NCBI GenBank assembly: GCA_009602735.1
Contig: WELA01012575.1
Location: 147,569-211,568 of the forward strand
Source: Mesotaenium endlicherianum
Lineage: Eukaryota > Streptophyta > Zygnematophyceae > Zygnematales > Mesotaeniaceae
Length of the DNA stretch: 64,000 nt
Direction: 5' to 3'
Shown: piece after piece, positions 20,346-32,797 of the stretch
Layout of the letters: each line of letters starts with the position of its first letter
Position numbering within the stretch: position 1 is the first letter of the stretch
The notes under the pieces: model-generated
The model's database searches: none
Seen by the model: only the letters and a program-made list of their open reading frames with translations
Told to the model about the DNA's origin: nothing
Program-made: the position numbers and the translations under genes

Positions 20346-23031
20346 ATCTAGTTGCTTCATTTGGAGGAGGAGCTTTGGTTGGTGATGCTTGTAGAAGTGT
20401 AGAGGGAGTAGAGAGGAAAAGCAAGGATGATTTTTAAGTTGCTAAGGGCAGCCATGAAGACGTTGATGCAAGCTAGCATCTCACTCTCTTGAAGGAGGAA
20501 GGAGATGGGAAGAGGAAGGTGCTCCAAGAAGTGTTAATTTGGATGCAATCAGATTCTTGTACGTCTTCTTTGTAGTATAAGGAAATTGCCAAAGTATGGT
20601 AGTGATATAAGTAATGTGGAGCATCCTTTGCTTGTGTATGGAGACATATGAGCATAAAGAAAATATGGAGTTCACACGGCTGGATTTTTTCTTGGAAATG
20701 CAAGCTCTTTGATTTTAAGCACTTTCTTTGAGGCGGGGTTGGCATAGAGGTGTTAGTGGCTAGAAAGGAGTGTGAGCCCATCTTTATTTCAGGTTGTCAA
20801 TGAAGGTGGAGTAGATCCTAAGAGTAGGCAACTAGAACTTAGCAAGCATGTGTATGTGCAAATCTAGGAGCTTTGGCGGGCATAGCACTCGCAAGCTCAA
20901 AAGGAGCTCATGAGAAGCTCAAGAGAGGGTGCATCAAGGTGTTGCACCAAGTTGGCCAAGTAAGTGGCCAAATTTGGGTTGCCTTGCATCACTCCTATAT
21001 AGCCACTGGATATTCTAGGCCAGCCATGATGGAGCTTGGTACTTCGTATGGAGATTGAAGGAGCCTCAAGTGAAGTGAAGCGCCGTGGAGAAGGCTTGGA
21101 GCAAGAAGAAGTAATCCAATGTTTTCTTCAAGCAAGATAGTTGGAGATGGAGCCTTTCAAATTCAGATTTCTCTTTTCTTATGGAAGAGACAACTACGGA
21201 TTATATGGAGTTGAGAGCTATAAAGAATCTATGATGTGGAAGAAGAAGCAAGATATGAAGTTGGTGCAAGAGGGCTAGTGCAAGAGATGTCTCCCACTTG
21301 AAGTGTGTGTGCCAATAGTTGGGCGTTGGCATGGTTAAGGGGCAGAATTTTGGTGCACCTATGGAAGCTCTTCATGTGAAAGTAGAGCACCAAGGCAAGT
21401 TGGATCTAGTAGTAAGAAGTGTCATTGGGGGTGACCAAGACTAGAGTGCACTCAAGAAGCTAAGCATGTGGAAGGAGTTGCTCAAAGAGAGTAGCCTATC
21501 CTCTAGTGCTTTAGTGCACGAGTCGAGTGAAGACCAAGGAGGAGTATGGTCAAGTTGAGATAGTGAAATAGGTGGCGGTAGATAGACCACAAGTAGCTAT
21601 CTTCAGCCCGCTAGCAAAGAAGCGACGCGGGAAGGTGAAGGTGAAGGAGAAGCGCTTGTTTTGGTAACCTTGGCCCGGTCATCATATGGAGCAAGCGTGC
21701 CTCCTAACAACCTTGGCGAATGTACATCGCCGGTGGAGCAAGTAGAGGTGTATGATCCCCTTGCTCATATATAGAGCAAACCCCAAGTGCTCAAGTAGAA
21801 GAGCTCCAAGAAAGAGAGTTTGAGAGAAGCCCGCTTGCAAGACGAAGTGTGTGCGAGCACAAGATGAGGTGCAAGCACAAAGAGTATGTGCGTATGCCCA
21901 AGTTATGGAGTTCTTGGAGGTGTTCCAAGTGTCTTCCTTGGAGCCTGGTGTGAAGGCTTATTTTCAAGGAGACACAGGAGTATGTGGGAGTGAGCATCTA
22001 GCCAAGAAGAAGACTATGATGGAGTTTGGTGCACCAAGAGCAAGACTACGCGCTCATACCTTGTGAAGACTATCATCGCTTGTTGAAGACTACGAGTTTA
22101 TGGATATGGACCTATGGGGAGGAGACCAAGACCTATGGGGTTGATATGTCATGTCCAAGATGGTGATGTATGACAAGGACCTGGACATGAAGCTAGGAGA
22201 ATCAGCGCCTATATAAGCAAACAAGATGGAGGCGTAAAATATGGACTCGGGCACTCGAGTGATAAGCGCCTTACCTTCATGATGAGGGGGGGGTGTGTCA
22301 TTATTGTTTATAGTGCTTGTAAGCAAGATCAAGCAAGCCCTAAGAGTTCAATTGTAACCAATAGATGTGAAGTGGAAAGAAGCTTGAGAGCAAGAGCTTG
22401 GGGGACACTCAAATCTGTCCATGTTTGAGGGTCTTACGGGTAGGCGAGCGCGAGGATAAAATTGGGCAGATTTTGGCTACTTTTTGCCTACTTAGGAGAG
22501 AGTAACTATTGTTTTCACTAAGAGTCCTACATGATGTGAGAGGCCTAGTATGAGGCCTACCCTGAGTCATAGTCAAGTTTCAGAAATAGGGATTTAAGCA
22601 TGTGCCATGTGTAGGCGCGGGAGCTTGATACATGTTGCGCGTGTGTCTCCTACGAGCGTGAGGCACAAAGTGACTATCTCGTTTAAGAGTTGGACTTTGA
22701 TTCAGATTCTAAAATTTTGTGGAGAGGTAGTCCTATGGATTCAAATTTAGAAAAAGTATTTTTTAACAAAAATATTAATTCAAGTCCTGACAGTGCCACA
22801 TTGCGGTCTGCTAGACTGTCGTGGGAGCAACATGTGTGAGGCAAGGTGCAATCTAATTCCATAGTCTTGGGCTTAGAAATAGGGAGAACCAAGCATTTCA
22901 GTGAGTTCATAGAGGTGGCATTATGTGGTTTGCATAACTTTCAGGCTAAAAATGTCAAGAAAAGTCAGGAGGAGTGCCACTTGGCGTCTTGAGAGGTCAC
23001 CACGAGTCGCGCACACGAGTGAGAGAGTGAA
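20346..23031 (+). pseudogene. GypC internal region with GypA protease-linker remnants
   Basis: This is mostly A/G-rich DNA without long frames. Two patches resemble GypA: one near 21350 (GGTGCACCTATGGAAGCT, like the protease-end segment) and one near 21665-21780 (GGAGCAAGCGTGCCTCCTAA and GAATGTACATCGCCGG). I recognise no gag core, RT or integrase. The rest is unassigned. Confidence 0.6.
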
Positions 23032-23765
23032 AGTAAGGTCAAAGGTTTATAAAGTGCATTTCTGAGTTTCATGAAAGTATGGTTTGATTGTATAGTGAAT
23101 GTTTGTGGTCATTTTGATGTAAAGTTTATCGAATTTGGTCAAGTATTGAGATAGTTATGGATTTCCGAAGTTAAATTAGTTTTGAGGTCGGTTGACGACT
23201 GTCCTTAATTTGCGGTGAGCGCGACCGTCGGATTGACCGACAGCGTCGAGCGATCTGGCCCGTTAGAATGAACTTGAACCTTCACGTAAGTTCGGCTGAT
23301 GAGGAGAGCCGACTAGGTCAATTTACCTAGAAGTTTCAGTTTAGCCTAGCGCGTCTAAGATAGAATATTCTAGTAATGTCGATGCATGTATGTGGACGTC
23401 AATCCGGCCCGACACGTCAGATTAGACTGATCTGGCTTACTCACGAATATTTTGGAAGGGACGATTTGACGAACACTTAGGAGAATCCGTAGCTTCCTCC
23501 TAGGGAGGAGCACTTAGGCAAAAAATTGTAAATAGGCATAACTTCTTTGTTTCTCATCAATTTTTGGTTTCGTAAATTTCTACTGGTTATTAATGACAAG
23601 GCCTTGCATCCTACATTATTTGTGAGCAGTTTCTTGCTACTCAAAATGTTGCGTATTTTTCCTAAGCATTCTTAGTGATATTCCGCTGCACTCTTTAGTA
23701 TGATTGCAATTAGTTCCTTTCCCCGTGAGTTACTACGCTTCCACTAGGGCACTCTGCCCCTTTCA
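23032..23765 (+). repeat. GypA A2 5' LTR
   Basis: A 734-bp LTR ends TGCCCCTTTCA and is followed by the primer site TGGTATCGGAGCTG. It pairs with 28437-29176. Confidence 0.92.
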
Positions 23766-23767
23766 TC

Positions 23768-23781
23768 TGGTATCGGAGCTG
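23768..23781 (+). promoter_or_regulatory. Primer-binding site of GypA A2
   Basis: TGGTATCGGAGCTG lies two bases inside the 5' LTR. It is of the Met-tRNA type, as in A1. Confidence 0.8.
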
Positions 23782-23802
23782 GGCTAGTTTGCATATTATA
23801 TT

Positions 23803-24830
23803 ATGGAGTCGCAGCCGGCAGCTGGAGGAGGCGAACATGTCGAGCATGTTGAGCGCGCGGGGCAGCAGGCAGCACCAACGATGACCAGAGAGCAACAAGA
23901 TATGCAGGCGATGCTAAGGCAAATGGCAAACGCAATTGGAGAAGTAGTCTATACACAATTTCAACAAAAAAAATGCGCCAGAAGGTGGAGAGAATGGTGA
24001 GAGTTGTTATGGGGAACGCCACTTCGACGAGTTCGGCACCTGCACCTGTTGTACCACCAATTCATGTTAACCCAATGGCGCAACTAGTTATTCCACCCAC
24101 ATCAGGAGTGCGTGCGCCTAAGCCTGAAGTTTATACTGGAGAGCGTGGATCGCCGCCTGTTCATCAATGGATTTTTGGGGTGAAGAAGTTTATGGAGTAT
24201 TCTGCGCTCACGCCCGACAGGCAAGTCGCCTTTGTCATAACTTTGCTGCAGCAGAGTGCTGGAGCCTGGTATGAACGAGAAGAGCAGCTGTCTGGAATTC
24301 CTGCTACTATTGATCAGCTTTTTGAACGCTTGAAGAGGCAATTTCAACCCGTTGCACCCTAGGCTACTGCTCAAGATCTGTTGGTACGCCTCCGTCAACG
24401 AGGAAGCGTTCAGGAGTATGTTTCGCGCTTCAACGAGTTGGTGCTTCAATGCCCATCCATGCACGAGTCGGAGATGATGGACAAATTCAAAAGGGGACTC
24501 AAGCCAACTGTGGCTAAGGAAGTGGCGCTCAAGGACCCTACCAATCTTGGAGAAATGATGGCATTGGCAACAAGGGTCGACGTTGTGGAGTATAGTCAGA
24601 GGCAGTGGGGCAGCCACAACTTTGGAGGATATCAACAGTTTGGTTCTCAAGCGCCAAGCACGAGTGGACAAGGTCCAGTACCTATGAAATTGGAACTTGT
24701 GCAGTACTAGCGCAGGCAGCAGAATTTAAAGCCGAGAGAATCCTGTTATAATTGCGGCAAGCTTGGACATCTGGCTCGAGACTGTCATGTGAAGGCGAAG
24801 CAACCTCAACAGCAGGAAAAAGGAGGACGC
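23803..24830 (+). pseudogene. GypA A2 gag
   Basis: It starts MESQPAAGGGEHVEHV, as in A1. The gag core GVKKFMEYSALTPDRQ and the zinc-knuckle segment CYNCGKLGHLARDC are recognisable. Fossil with a few breaks. Confidence 0.85.
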
Positions 24831-25597
24831 CAGTAAGTCTTTCTGGGGTGTCTACCGGCGTGAAGACGAGAACTCACAAGGAGGTCATCCCCAGGAGCCT
24901 GCCAAGAAGCAAAGGACGAGACGTTGACAAGCCTATCATTGTGGAAGGAGTGGTCGACGGCAACAAGGCGAAGTGTGTGGTCGACAGTGGCGCAAGTGCA
25001 AATTTTGTGCACAAGAAGCTTGTGAAGGAGTGGCGAATCCCTGTGCATAAGCATTATGAGCCTAAGGAGGCAATTTTGGCGAATGGGCAGAGACTCAAGT
25101 GTGGTGCACCTACGGAAGCTATTCACGTGGAAGTAGCGGGGCACCAGAGTACTGAAGTTATGGAGCAGGCAGAGTTGGGTCACCATGAGGTGATATTGGG
25201 CCGACCATGGCTGAGGAAAGCCAACCCTCAAGTGCACTGGAGCACAAAACAAGTGAAAGTCCAAGGGCGTGATGGTCGAATGGAGACAGCGAAACAGGTG
25301 GAGGTAGATACGACCACAAGTAACTGTCTTCTGTCGAGCTTGCAAGTTAAGAAGCTATGCAGGGCGAATCAGGTGAAGAAGATGTACCTTGTTTCGGTGG
25401 CCCTGGCCAGGTCATCAGATGGAGCAAGCGTGAATCCTAACAGCCTGGGCGAATGTACATCGCCGGAGGAGCAAGTAGTGGTGTCTGATCCCCTTGCTCA
25501 GAAGAAGCAGAGCCCAACTGCTCAAGAGAAGAAGCCTGCTGAGATGCCTGCCCAAATTAAGGCGCTGTTGGAGGAGTTCAAGTGCGTGTTTCCTTAG
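24831..25597 (+). pseudogene. GypA A2 protease and linker
   Basis: The protease loop VVDSGASANFVHKKLVKEW and the motif [15 protein letters not shown] are visible. A linker rich in S, P and E leads toward RT. Fossil. Confidence 0.82.
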
Positions 25598-25630
25598 GAG
25601 CTACCTGCAGGATTACCTCCACAGAGAAAT

Positions 25631-27050
25631 ATGGAGCACAAGATCGAGTTGGAACCAGGGAGCAAGCCACCAGTGAGACCCGCCTATCGTCAATCGTTTG
25701 CGGAGTTGGATGAGTTAAAGAAGCAACTGACGGAGTTATTGGAGAAGGGATTCATCCGACCCAGCGAGTCTCCATTTGCAGCGCCAGTCTTATTTGTGAA
25801 GAAGAAGGATGGGACTATGAGGATGTGTGTCGACTATCGGGCTCTCAACAAGGTCACCATCAAGAACAGGTACCCACTTCCACGAGTGGACGAGTTGATT
25901 GACAGGCTTGTTGGGGCGAANCTTGTTGGGGCGAAGTATTTCTCGAAGATCAATTTGAGGAGTGGCTATCACTAGGTACGGATTGTGGAAGGTGACGTTC
26001 AAAAGACTGCCTTCAGAACTCCTTATGGCTTATTCGAGTTCACAGTCATGCCTTTCGGAATGACTAATGCACCTGCTACATTCATGGGACTCATGAATAG
26101 TATCTTCAGACCCTATTTGGACCAGTTTGTGGTGGTATTTTTGGACGACATCCTGATCTATTCGAGGACCTTGGAAGAGCATGTGGAGCATCTGAGGAAG
26201 GTATTAAAGATCTTGAGAGATCAGAAGTTATATGGGAAGATGAGCAAGTGCGACTTCTGTCTCAAGGAAGTCGAGTTTCTTGGACACATGGTGGGAGCTG
26301 AAGGAGTCAAGGTGGAGCAGAAGAAGGTGCAAGCAGTCAGAGATTGGCCGGTACCTGCTGATATTCATCAACTCAGGAGCTTTCTCGGCATGGCAAACTA
26401 TTGTCGACGCTTCATTGAAGGATTTGCCAAGGTGTGTGCATCGGTCACGGGCATGTTGAAGAAGCAGGAGAAGTGGCTATGGGGTGACAAGGAGCAGCAA
26501 GCCTTCGAGAAGATTAAGGAGCTGTTGACACAGGCACCTGCGTTGGCAATTGCAAGTCCAGTGCTTCCTTTCACCATCATCATGGACGCATCAAATTTCG
26601 CAGTGGGAGCCGTTCTTCTCCAGGACCAGGGCAAAGGATTGCAACCTGTGGCATATGAGAGCAGGAAGTTGAGTCCTGCGGAGCAGAATTTTGCAGCACA
26701 CGAGCGGGAGATGTTGGCTACTATCCAGGATTTGAGGATTTGGCAATGTTATGTGGACGGCCGGAAGGTGTTTATCAAGACCGACCACAAGAGCTTGGAG
26801 AAGTTTATGACGCAGCCAACGTTGACATCAAGACCAGCAAGGTGGATGGAGTTTCTGCAACAGTTCAACCACAAGATTGAGTACTTACCGGGGAAGATCA
26901 ACCCTGCAGACACTTTATCCAGGAGGTGTGACCTTGCGGTTGTCTCGGTCATCAAGGAGAATATGGACTTCAAGGAGAAGCTTCAGAGAGGTTATGAGGA
27001 GGACCCAGAGTTTGCTGATGGTGGAGCAGCTGAGTCTAACTCGATTATGC
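25631..27050 (+). pseudogene. GypA A2 reverse transcriptase and RNase H
   Basis: RT boxes [40 protein letters not shown] and [11 protein letters not shown] are followed by RNase H motifs [24 protein letters not shown] and [10 protein letters not shown]. Fossil. Confidence 0.88.
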
Positions 27051-28436
27051 AGAAGAAGGACGGCATATGGTATTATGGTGATTCCTTGGGAGTGGTGGTA
27101 CGGGACATCAAGGAGCTACGCGACCTACTACTTGTGGAGCATCATGATTGCGTGTATGCTGGACACTTTGGAAGCGAGAAGACGGCAAGCGTGCTGAAGC
27201 GGGAGTACTATTGGAGAAATATGGACAAGGACATCGAGGAGTGGATCAGGAGTTGCGATGCGTGCCAGCGTAACAAGACACCAAATCAAAAGAAGGGAGG
27301 TACCTTGCAACTCCTGCCTATTCCAGAGTATCCTTGGAAGCAGATTGCTATGGACTTCATCCCATCTTTACCAGTGAGTGGTCAATGACACGATGCATTT
27401 TGGGTTGTATCTAATAGACTCAGCAAGATGGCTCACTTCATTCCCATGAAGGAGACTTCTACGGCAGCAGATGTGGCACGGCTATTCTTTGATCATATTT
27501 TTAGGCTACATGGGTTGCCAAAGGTAATTGTTTCAGATCGGGATCCGAGCTTTATTAGCAACTTTTGGCGGTCATTGTTTACTTTGATGGGGACCAAGCT
27601 GAGTATGAGCACTTCCTATCATCCTCAGACAGACGGGCAGAGTGAGAGGCTCAACAGAACCCTGCAAGAGGTGCTCAGGAGTTTCACTATGGAAGACCCT
27701 TCAGAATGGGACAAGAAGCTGCCAGGGTTGGAGTTTGCCTACAACAACAGCATGCAGGGATCGACCAAGCAGTCACCATTCACCATGGTTTAAGGGAGAG
27801 AAGTATATCATCCAGGGAACATCTTGTTGGAGAAGGCCAAGGAGACTCAAGTTCCTACTACACAAGCGTTTATGGAGCAGATGGCCAAGACTTGGGATAT
27901 GGCAAAGACGTGTATTCGAAAGGCACAGGAGGAACAGGTCAAGCATGCTAAGAAGCACAAGAGGGAAGTGACATTCCATGTCGGCGACAAAGTACTCTTG
28001 TCAACAGAGAACCTACCTTTTACGGGCAAGAGGAAACTGCGGGCACGGTTCACAGGTCCCTTTGTGGTGCTCAAGCAGGTTAATCAGTGACCTACATATT
28101 GGAACTTCCTTCAGGCTGGCGCATCCATGATGTGTTCCATGTCAGTAGTTTGCGGCCATACGTTGACCCAAATGAAGGACATCCAGGACGACAACCTGCA
28201 CCGCCGCCAGCAATCGAGATCGATGATGTATTGGAGTATGAAGTGGAGGCGGTTGTTGACTATCGACGAGTCAAGCGAGGTCAACGACTTGTTTAAGAGT
28301 ATCTGGTCAAGTGGAAGGGCTACCATGCCGACGACAACACTTGGGAGCCAAAAGCCAACTTGACTCATTGTAAGAGTAAGTTGAGACGTTATTTGCAGAA
28401 TGCGTCGAGGACGTCGCATCTTGAGGAGGGGGATGA
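27051..28436 (+). pseudogene. GypA A2 integrase with chromodomain
   Basis: HHCC region [14 protein letters not shown] and [11 protein letters not shown], core segments [21 protein letters not shown] and YHPQTDGQSERLN, then GDKVLLSTENLPF. A chromodomain (YEVEAVVDYRRVKRGQ and the WKG-type core) follows. It ends in the polypurine tract TTGAGGAGGGGGATGA. Fossil with several breaks. Confidence 0.87.
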
Positions 28437-29176
28437 TGTAAGGTCATAGATTTCTAAAGTGCATTTTTGAGTTTCATGAAAGTATGTTTTGATTGTATAG
28501 TAGTGTAGAGTTCTTGTTTGTGATTATTTTGATATAAAGTTCATCGAATTTGGTCAAGTATTGAGTTATGCATGTCCGAAGTTTAATAAGTTTTGAGGTC
28601 GGTTGACGACTGTCCTTAATTCGCGATGAGCGCGACGGTCGGATTGACCGACAGCGTCGAGCGATCTGGCCCGTTAGAATGAAGTTGAACCTTCACGTAA
28701 GTTTGGCTTACGCGGAGTGCCGCCTAGGTCGATATACCTAGAAGTTTCGATTTAGCCTAGCGCGTCTAAGATAGAATATTCTAGTAATGTCGATGCATGT
28801 ATGGGAACGTCAATTCGGCCCGACTCATCAAATTAGACTGATCTGGCTTACTCACAAATATTCTGGAAGGGATGATTTGACGAACACTTAGGAAAATCCG
28901 TAGCTTTCTCCTAGGGAGGAGCACTTTGGCGAAAAATTGTAAATAGGCATAACTTCTTTGTTTCTTATCAATTTTTACTTTTGTAAATTCCTACGGGTTT
29001 GTAATGACAAGGCCTTTCATCCTACATCATTTTTGAGCAATTTCTTGCTACTCAAAATGTTGAGTATGTGTCCTAAGCATTCTTAGTAATATGCCGCTGC
29101 ACTCTTCAGTATGATTGCAACTAGTTCCTTTCCCCGTGAGTTACTACGCTTCCACTAGGACACTCTGCCCCTTTCA
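28437..29176 (+). repeat. GypA A2 3' LTR
   Basis: A 740-bp LTR runs TGTAAGGTCATAG...CCCCTTTCA, directly after the polypurine tract. Confidence 0.92.
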
Positions 29177-29317
29177 GTGAAATACCTCTGTAAGGAGTTA
29201 GGCTTAGAGCTAGAGGTTGCCCAAGGGTGCCAGAAGGCTCATGAACATAGTAGAGTCAGGTTCATGATGTAATCTGGTCAAAATTATAAGAGCACCACAA
29301 GTAAGCCACATGGCGCA

Positions 29318-29545
29318 TTGAGGAGTTGCCACTTGTCTAAGAGGGCGAAAAATGAGTATTTTGGCGATTTGGCGGACTATTATGCATCGGATCCAGCTTT
29401 GGAGTATGTGGACATGATAGAGGAAGTATGTAACAGCCTACATGAAGATATTGGCTTATTCCTAGAAGAAGGAGTTGAAGGCGAAGATGCATTTATGAAA
29501 GGAGACGCTATGGGTGGAGCTAAAGTATGCGACAGAGAGCTTTAA
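29318..29545 (+). other. Small open frame in the GypC internal region
   Basis: This is a 75-residue acidic frame containing DLADYYASDPALEYVDM and LHEDIGLFLEEG. It lies between A2 and the GypC 3' LTR. I do not recognise it. It could be a chance frame, or the only coding remnant special to GypC. Confidence 0.25.
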
Positions 29546-29721
29546 CTAAGTGAAGCAAGTTCGGAGTATTGACCATCACTTTGGATCCTGTTAAAGACTT
29601 GTAACTTATATAATATTTGTGTGTATGTATTTGTCTCGTGCATATGTGAGCTAGATTTCTCATATGACGTCACTTTTGCTTAGTATGCGCCGAGGACGTC
29701 GCATCTTGAGGAGAGGGATGA

Positions 29722-30126
29722 TGTAAGATTATGAAAATGTACTTTGTATTTTTCTAGCATTTCATATGCATAGAGTGTGATTTTAGAAGAATTTTGGTTT
29801 TTGTTTTAAATCGTTTGGATAAGTATTGAGAAGATTTTGGGAGTTTTTAGTAAGTTTCAAATGTCACAGATCCAATTTAGTGACAAGGACAGGTCCAATG
29901 ACGAAAATTTTGGTAGGAGTCCAGGGATTGCGACATTGAATAATGAGGGTTCCAAAAACTACGTACGATTACGTAGAGTTCCAAAGTGATCGTGGACTTT
30001 CTAGAAACTCCGTGAGGAGTTAGTGGATTGTGTAGTAGAGCATCATAGAGTGTAATTGTGTGTGTGTGAGTGTGCTAGCTTGTCCAATTAGGCAAGGTCA
30101 CCTACATGAAAGGAGCCATAGTAGAA
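29722..30126 (+). repeat. GypC 3' LTR, partial
   Basis: TGTAAGATTATG follows the polypurine tract and matches the 5' LTR through CATAGTAGAA. GypB sequence begins right after. No matching continuation is seen at the far end of B3 (47143). Confidence 0.82.
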
Positions 30127-30526
30127 TGTTTTGTCCTTCTGTTTGGTCATCCTGCTCATACATGCCACAACACAAATTAGTGTGGTTACAGTATCCTTAT
30201 GCATTTTCAAGGGAGTAAGTACATACAAGAAATCACAGTTTGATTTGAACCACTGCGTATGCAGTAACTCATTGGGTTCACAGACCTTGTGTGAGTGTGA
30301 GTTGGAGGATAGACTTGAGGTACAAGATTTGAAGTGAGTAAGTGAATATGTGAGCAACTAATGTGAGTAGAGGGTTATGTAGAGTGTGAGTCAATATTTC
30401 CGAAAGACTGTCACACTCCCTCCAACTTAGCTTACGTTGTCACAACTGTCATTTTTTTGTCACTTTCCCCTCCAACTTAGATGGAGACAAGACTCCCTGT
30501 CACCACCCTATCAATTGAAATGACAG
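30127..30526 (-). other. GypB B3 spacer and start of ORF3
   Basis: The minus strand holds two AAGTTGGAGGG-like tracts (complements near 30418-30428 and 30471-30480) and a CACTCA-rich stretch. The ORF3 start, MSRMTKQKDK, lies at the very left edge. The arrangement is the same as in X, B4 and B5. Confidence 0.65.
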
Positions 30527-31809
30527 TTAGCGGTACACCGCTCCTTTGCAAAGGTGAAACCGCTGCAACGCCCCTTTTACTTTGACGAGACTTTCCTTGA
30601 AATTAATTTTTAAGGTGTCTCCAGATGCATTGTAGCCCTTCCATGTGACCAAATATTTCATGACATATTTAGATGATCGATGGACCGAGCGAGCTTCAGA
30701 TATGTGGTCTACGTCATATTTATCACTGTCAATGTCTCGGACAGCTGGGACTGATTCCGGTTGGACAGGTAACCGACCTGTGAACATTGTATTGTCCTTG
30801 ATGTATGGTTCCAGAAAAGAGACATTAAACACAAGATGACCCTCGTATTCAACTGACATGTTCAGTTTGTATACATTCTGATTGACTTGGCAGACCACCA
30901 AATATGGACCAACCCAAGTAGGACCAAGCTTTTTTTGGACCACTCTAGGAAGGTACAGATGTTGAGAATGCAGTTTGACCAAGTCCCCATTTTTGAATGT
31001 CAATTCCTGACGGTGCTGGTTGGCATATTTTTGTTGGTTATCCTGTACCTTGAATAGAGTTTGCAAGACCTCTGACAAGGTGTCACCAAACTCCTGGGTC
31101 AATCGCCGTGACGACGGATTGTCAATCTCCTCAAGGTGTGTCAAAGCCTCCCCTAGGACATCTAGGAGTGACTTAGGTACTCTACCAAGGCTGAGTTCAA
31201 ACGATGACTTTCTCGTTGACAGATAAACAGCGCTGTTGACACCAAACTGGATCCGACGCAACAATTTATCCCCTATTTAAAAATAAAATAAAAATATGAG
31301 CTCTCAAATCCTCCTGAAAAATTCTTTTAGTTCTTTCAGTTTGCCAAACAGTCTGGAGATGATTTGCTATAGTAAGCAACTGTTTGACTCTCATTAACCC
31401 CTTAAACGCTCTCCAAAACTTGGAGGTAATGTTGGATTCTCTATCTGAGATAATGTCAGGCGATAGCCCATGTTGGCATCCTACATTGTTGTAGAAATGT
31501 CTCGCAATTTTGAGTGTAGTTACCTTAACATTAGTGGACATAAAAAATGACCATATTTGTCATTTTATCCACTACTACCAGAATAGGATCATACCCATTA
31601 GCAGTTCTCAATAGTGTTATCACCCAGTCCATTGATATGGTTTCCCATCTTCCAGCTGGTATAAGGAGTGGTTGCAATGATTCCCCCAGGTGGTGTGTCT
31701 AGACTTACTTTTTTGACACTAGTCACAGGACTTAATATGTTTTTAGACCTAACGAGGTAACCTTTCCCAATGATAATGTTTTGCCAGTTTGTCATCAATT
31801 TTTGCCTGC
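30527..31809 (-). pseudogene. GypB B3 integrase with chromodomain
   Basis: Integrase segments (CQHGLSPDIISDRES, KSSFELSLGRVPKS, KKLGPTWVGPY, FNVSFLEPYI) lead into a chromodomain (HISEARSVHRSSKYV, YLVTWKGYNASGDT). It is more diverged than X and B5. Fossil. Confidence 0.8.
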
Positions 31810-32797
31810 TGAAATGAATCTTGCTTATTCAAGATAAATATATTTCATTAAAGATATAAGATCAAAGACAGGCGGAAGCGTGTAAAATCAGGGAGCGATC
31901 TTCTCCCATAGAATGATTTTTGTTTACTCATCTATACCCCTTGACTCACTTACCGTAGTGTGCCATAGTTGCACACTAACACAAGGCGCAAGAAAGAGGC
32001 AAGCTTGAAGACTAGAGCCTCTCCTTTAGAAACTCATGGCCTCTTGCCTACCAGGCATACAAGCATATATAAGCACATACACAACATCAGGGGATTGAAT
32101 AGCAAAGGCGCTCCCATTCAGATGACCATAATGTAGCTAAAATACATCCCACTGACTTAGGTGCAAAAGCATAGAATCTGTCTACTATATGACCCCGAAA
32201 TGTCAGAGGGCACAACTCTGTCAACACTACTCTAAAGTACAAAAACTCAAAGGCAACGGACGCATCTGAACGAGACCTTTCCAAAAATTCCTAGTTTGAT
32301 CCATTTCAAGCACAGACGAAGATACCATGTCAATTTCCGTGAAAGCTGGTCATAATAACAAACCCAAAAGAGCACACATGAAGTGCACCCTAAAGTGGTT
32401 TCAGTTACCCGGACCCCTCCCTTTAGTCTATACCCGAGTGCAGTAGCAGGACACACACCATCAGTGGGGCTGGGCTCAAATATTGGGTCAGAAAGGTAGG
32501 CTTTCCTAAGTTGTTCAAGAAAGGACTTTCTCACCTTTAGTGTAGTGAGTGCACAAAGGACTTTATCTACAGCATGCTGAGTATATCCTATATATAACTG
32601 AATTATAAATCTTAGCAAACTACACTATGATACAAAAGTCATCCTGCTGACCTTTTTGACAAAGTAAGTAAACTCGCATTACATTGACATGCATTCATTT
32701 AGATTAACTCGCACACGCAAGTATATTAATATATACTTATTTAGTGTTGTATTTATACATGCAATCAATTAAATAAATAATGAACTGATTCATTACA
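31810..32797 (-). mobile_element. GypE LTR copy E1, with a GypB pol segment in its middle
   Basis: The ends are TGAAATGAATCTTGC and TGATTCATTACA. The outer parts (31810 to about 32390, and about 32590-32797) match GypE copy E2. The middle part, about 32391-32590, instead encodes on the minus strand the GypB RNase H-integrase linker (HAVDKVLCALTTLKV, YLSDPIFEPSPTDGV). That piece has the orientation and order expected of B3's own pol. E1 may be an LTR that acquired the piece, or two LTR pieces flanking it. No clean target duplication. Confidence 0.6.

Larger units (their letters stand above)
23032..29176 (+). mobile_element. GypA copy A2 (Ty3/gypsy chromovirus), plus strand
   Basis: LTRs lie at 23032-23765 and 28437-29176, with target duplication GTGAA at 23027-23031 and 29177-29181. 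Gag, protease, RT-RNase H, integrase and chromodomain follow in order. It is full length at about 6.1 kb but broken, with about six to eight breaks. One base at 25921 is an N in the assembly. It landed inside GypC. Confidence 0.93.
19624..30126 (+). mobile_element. GypC copy: non-autonomous relative of GypA, split by A2
   Basis: The 5' LTR (19624-20330, TGTAAGGTTATG...CCCCTTTCA) is followed by a GypA-like primer site. About 3.2 kb of its own internal DNA follows, then a polypurine tract (GAGGAGAGGGATGA) and a partial 3' LTR (29722-30126). The internal DNA lacks recognisable RT or integrase. Patches near 21350-21400 and 21665-21780 match the GypA protease and protease-RT linker, so it looks like a decayed GypA derivative that relied on GypA proteins. 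GypA copy A2 sits inside it. The 3' LTR stops where GypB copy B3 begins. Broken; older than A2. Confidence 0.8.
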
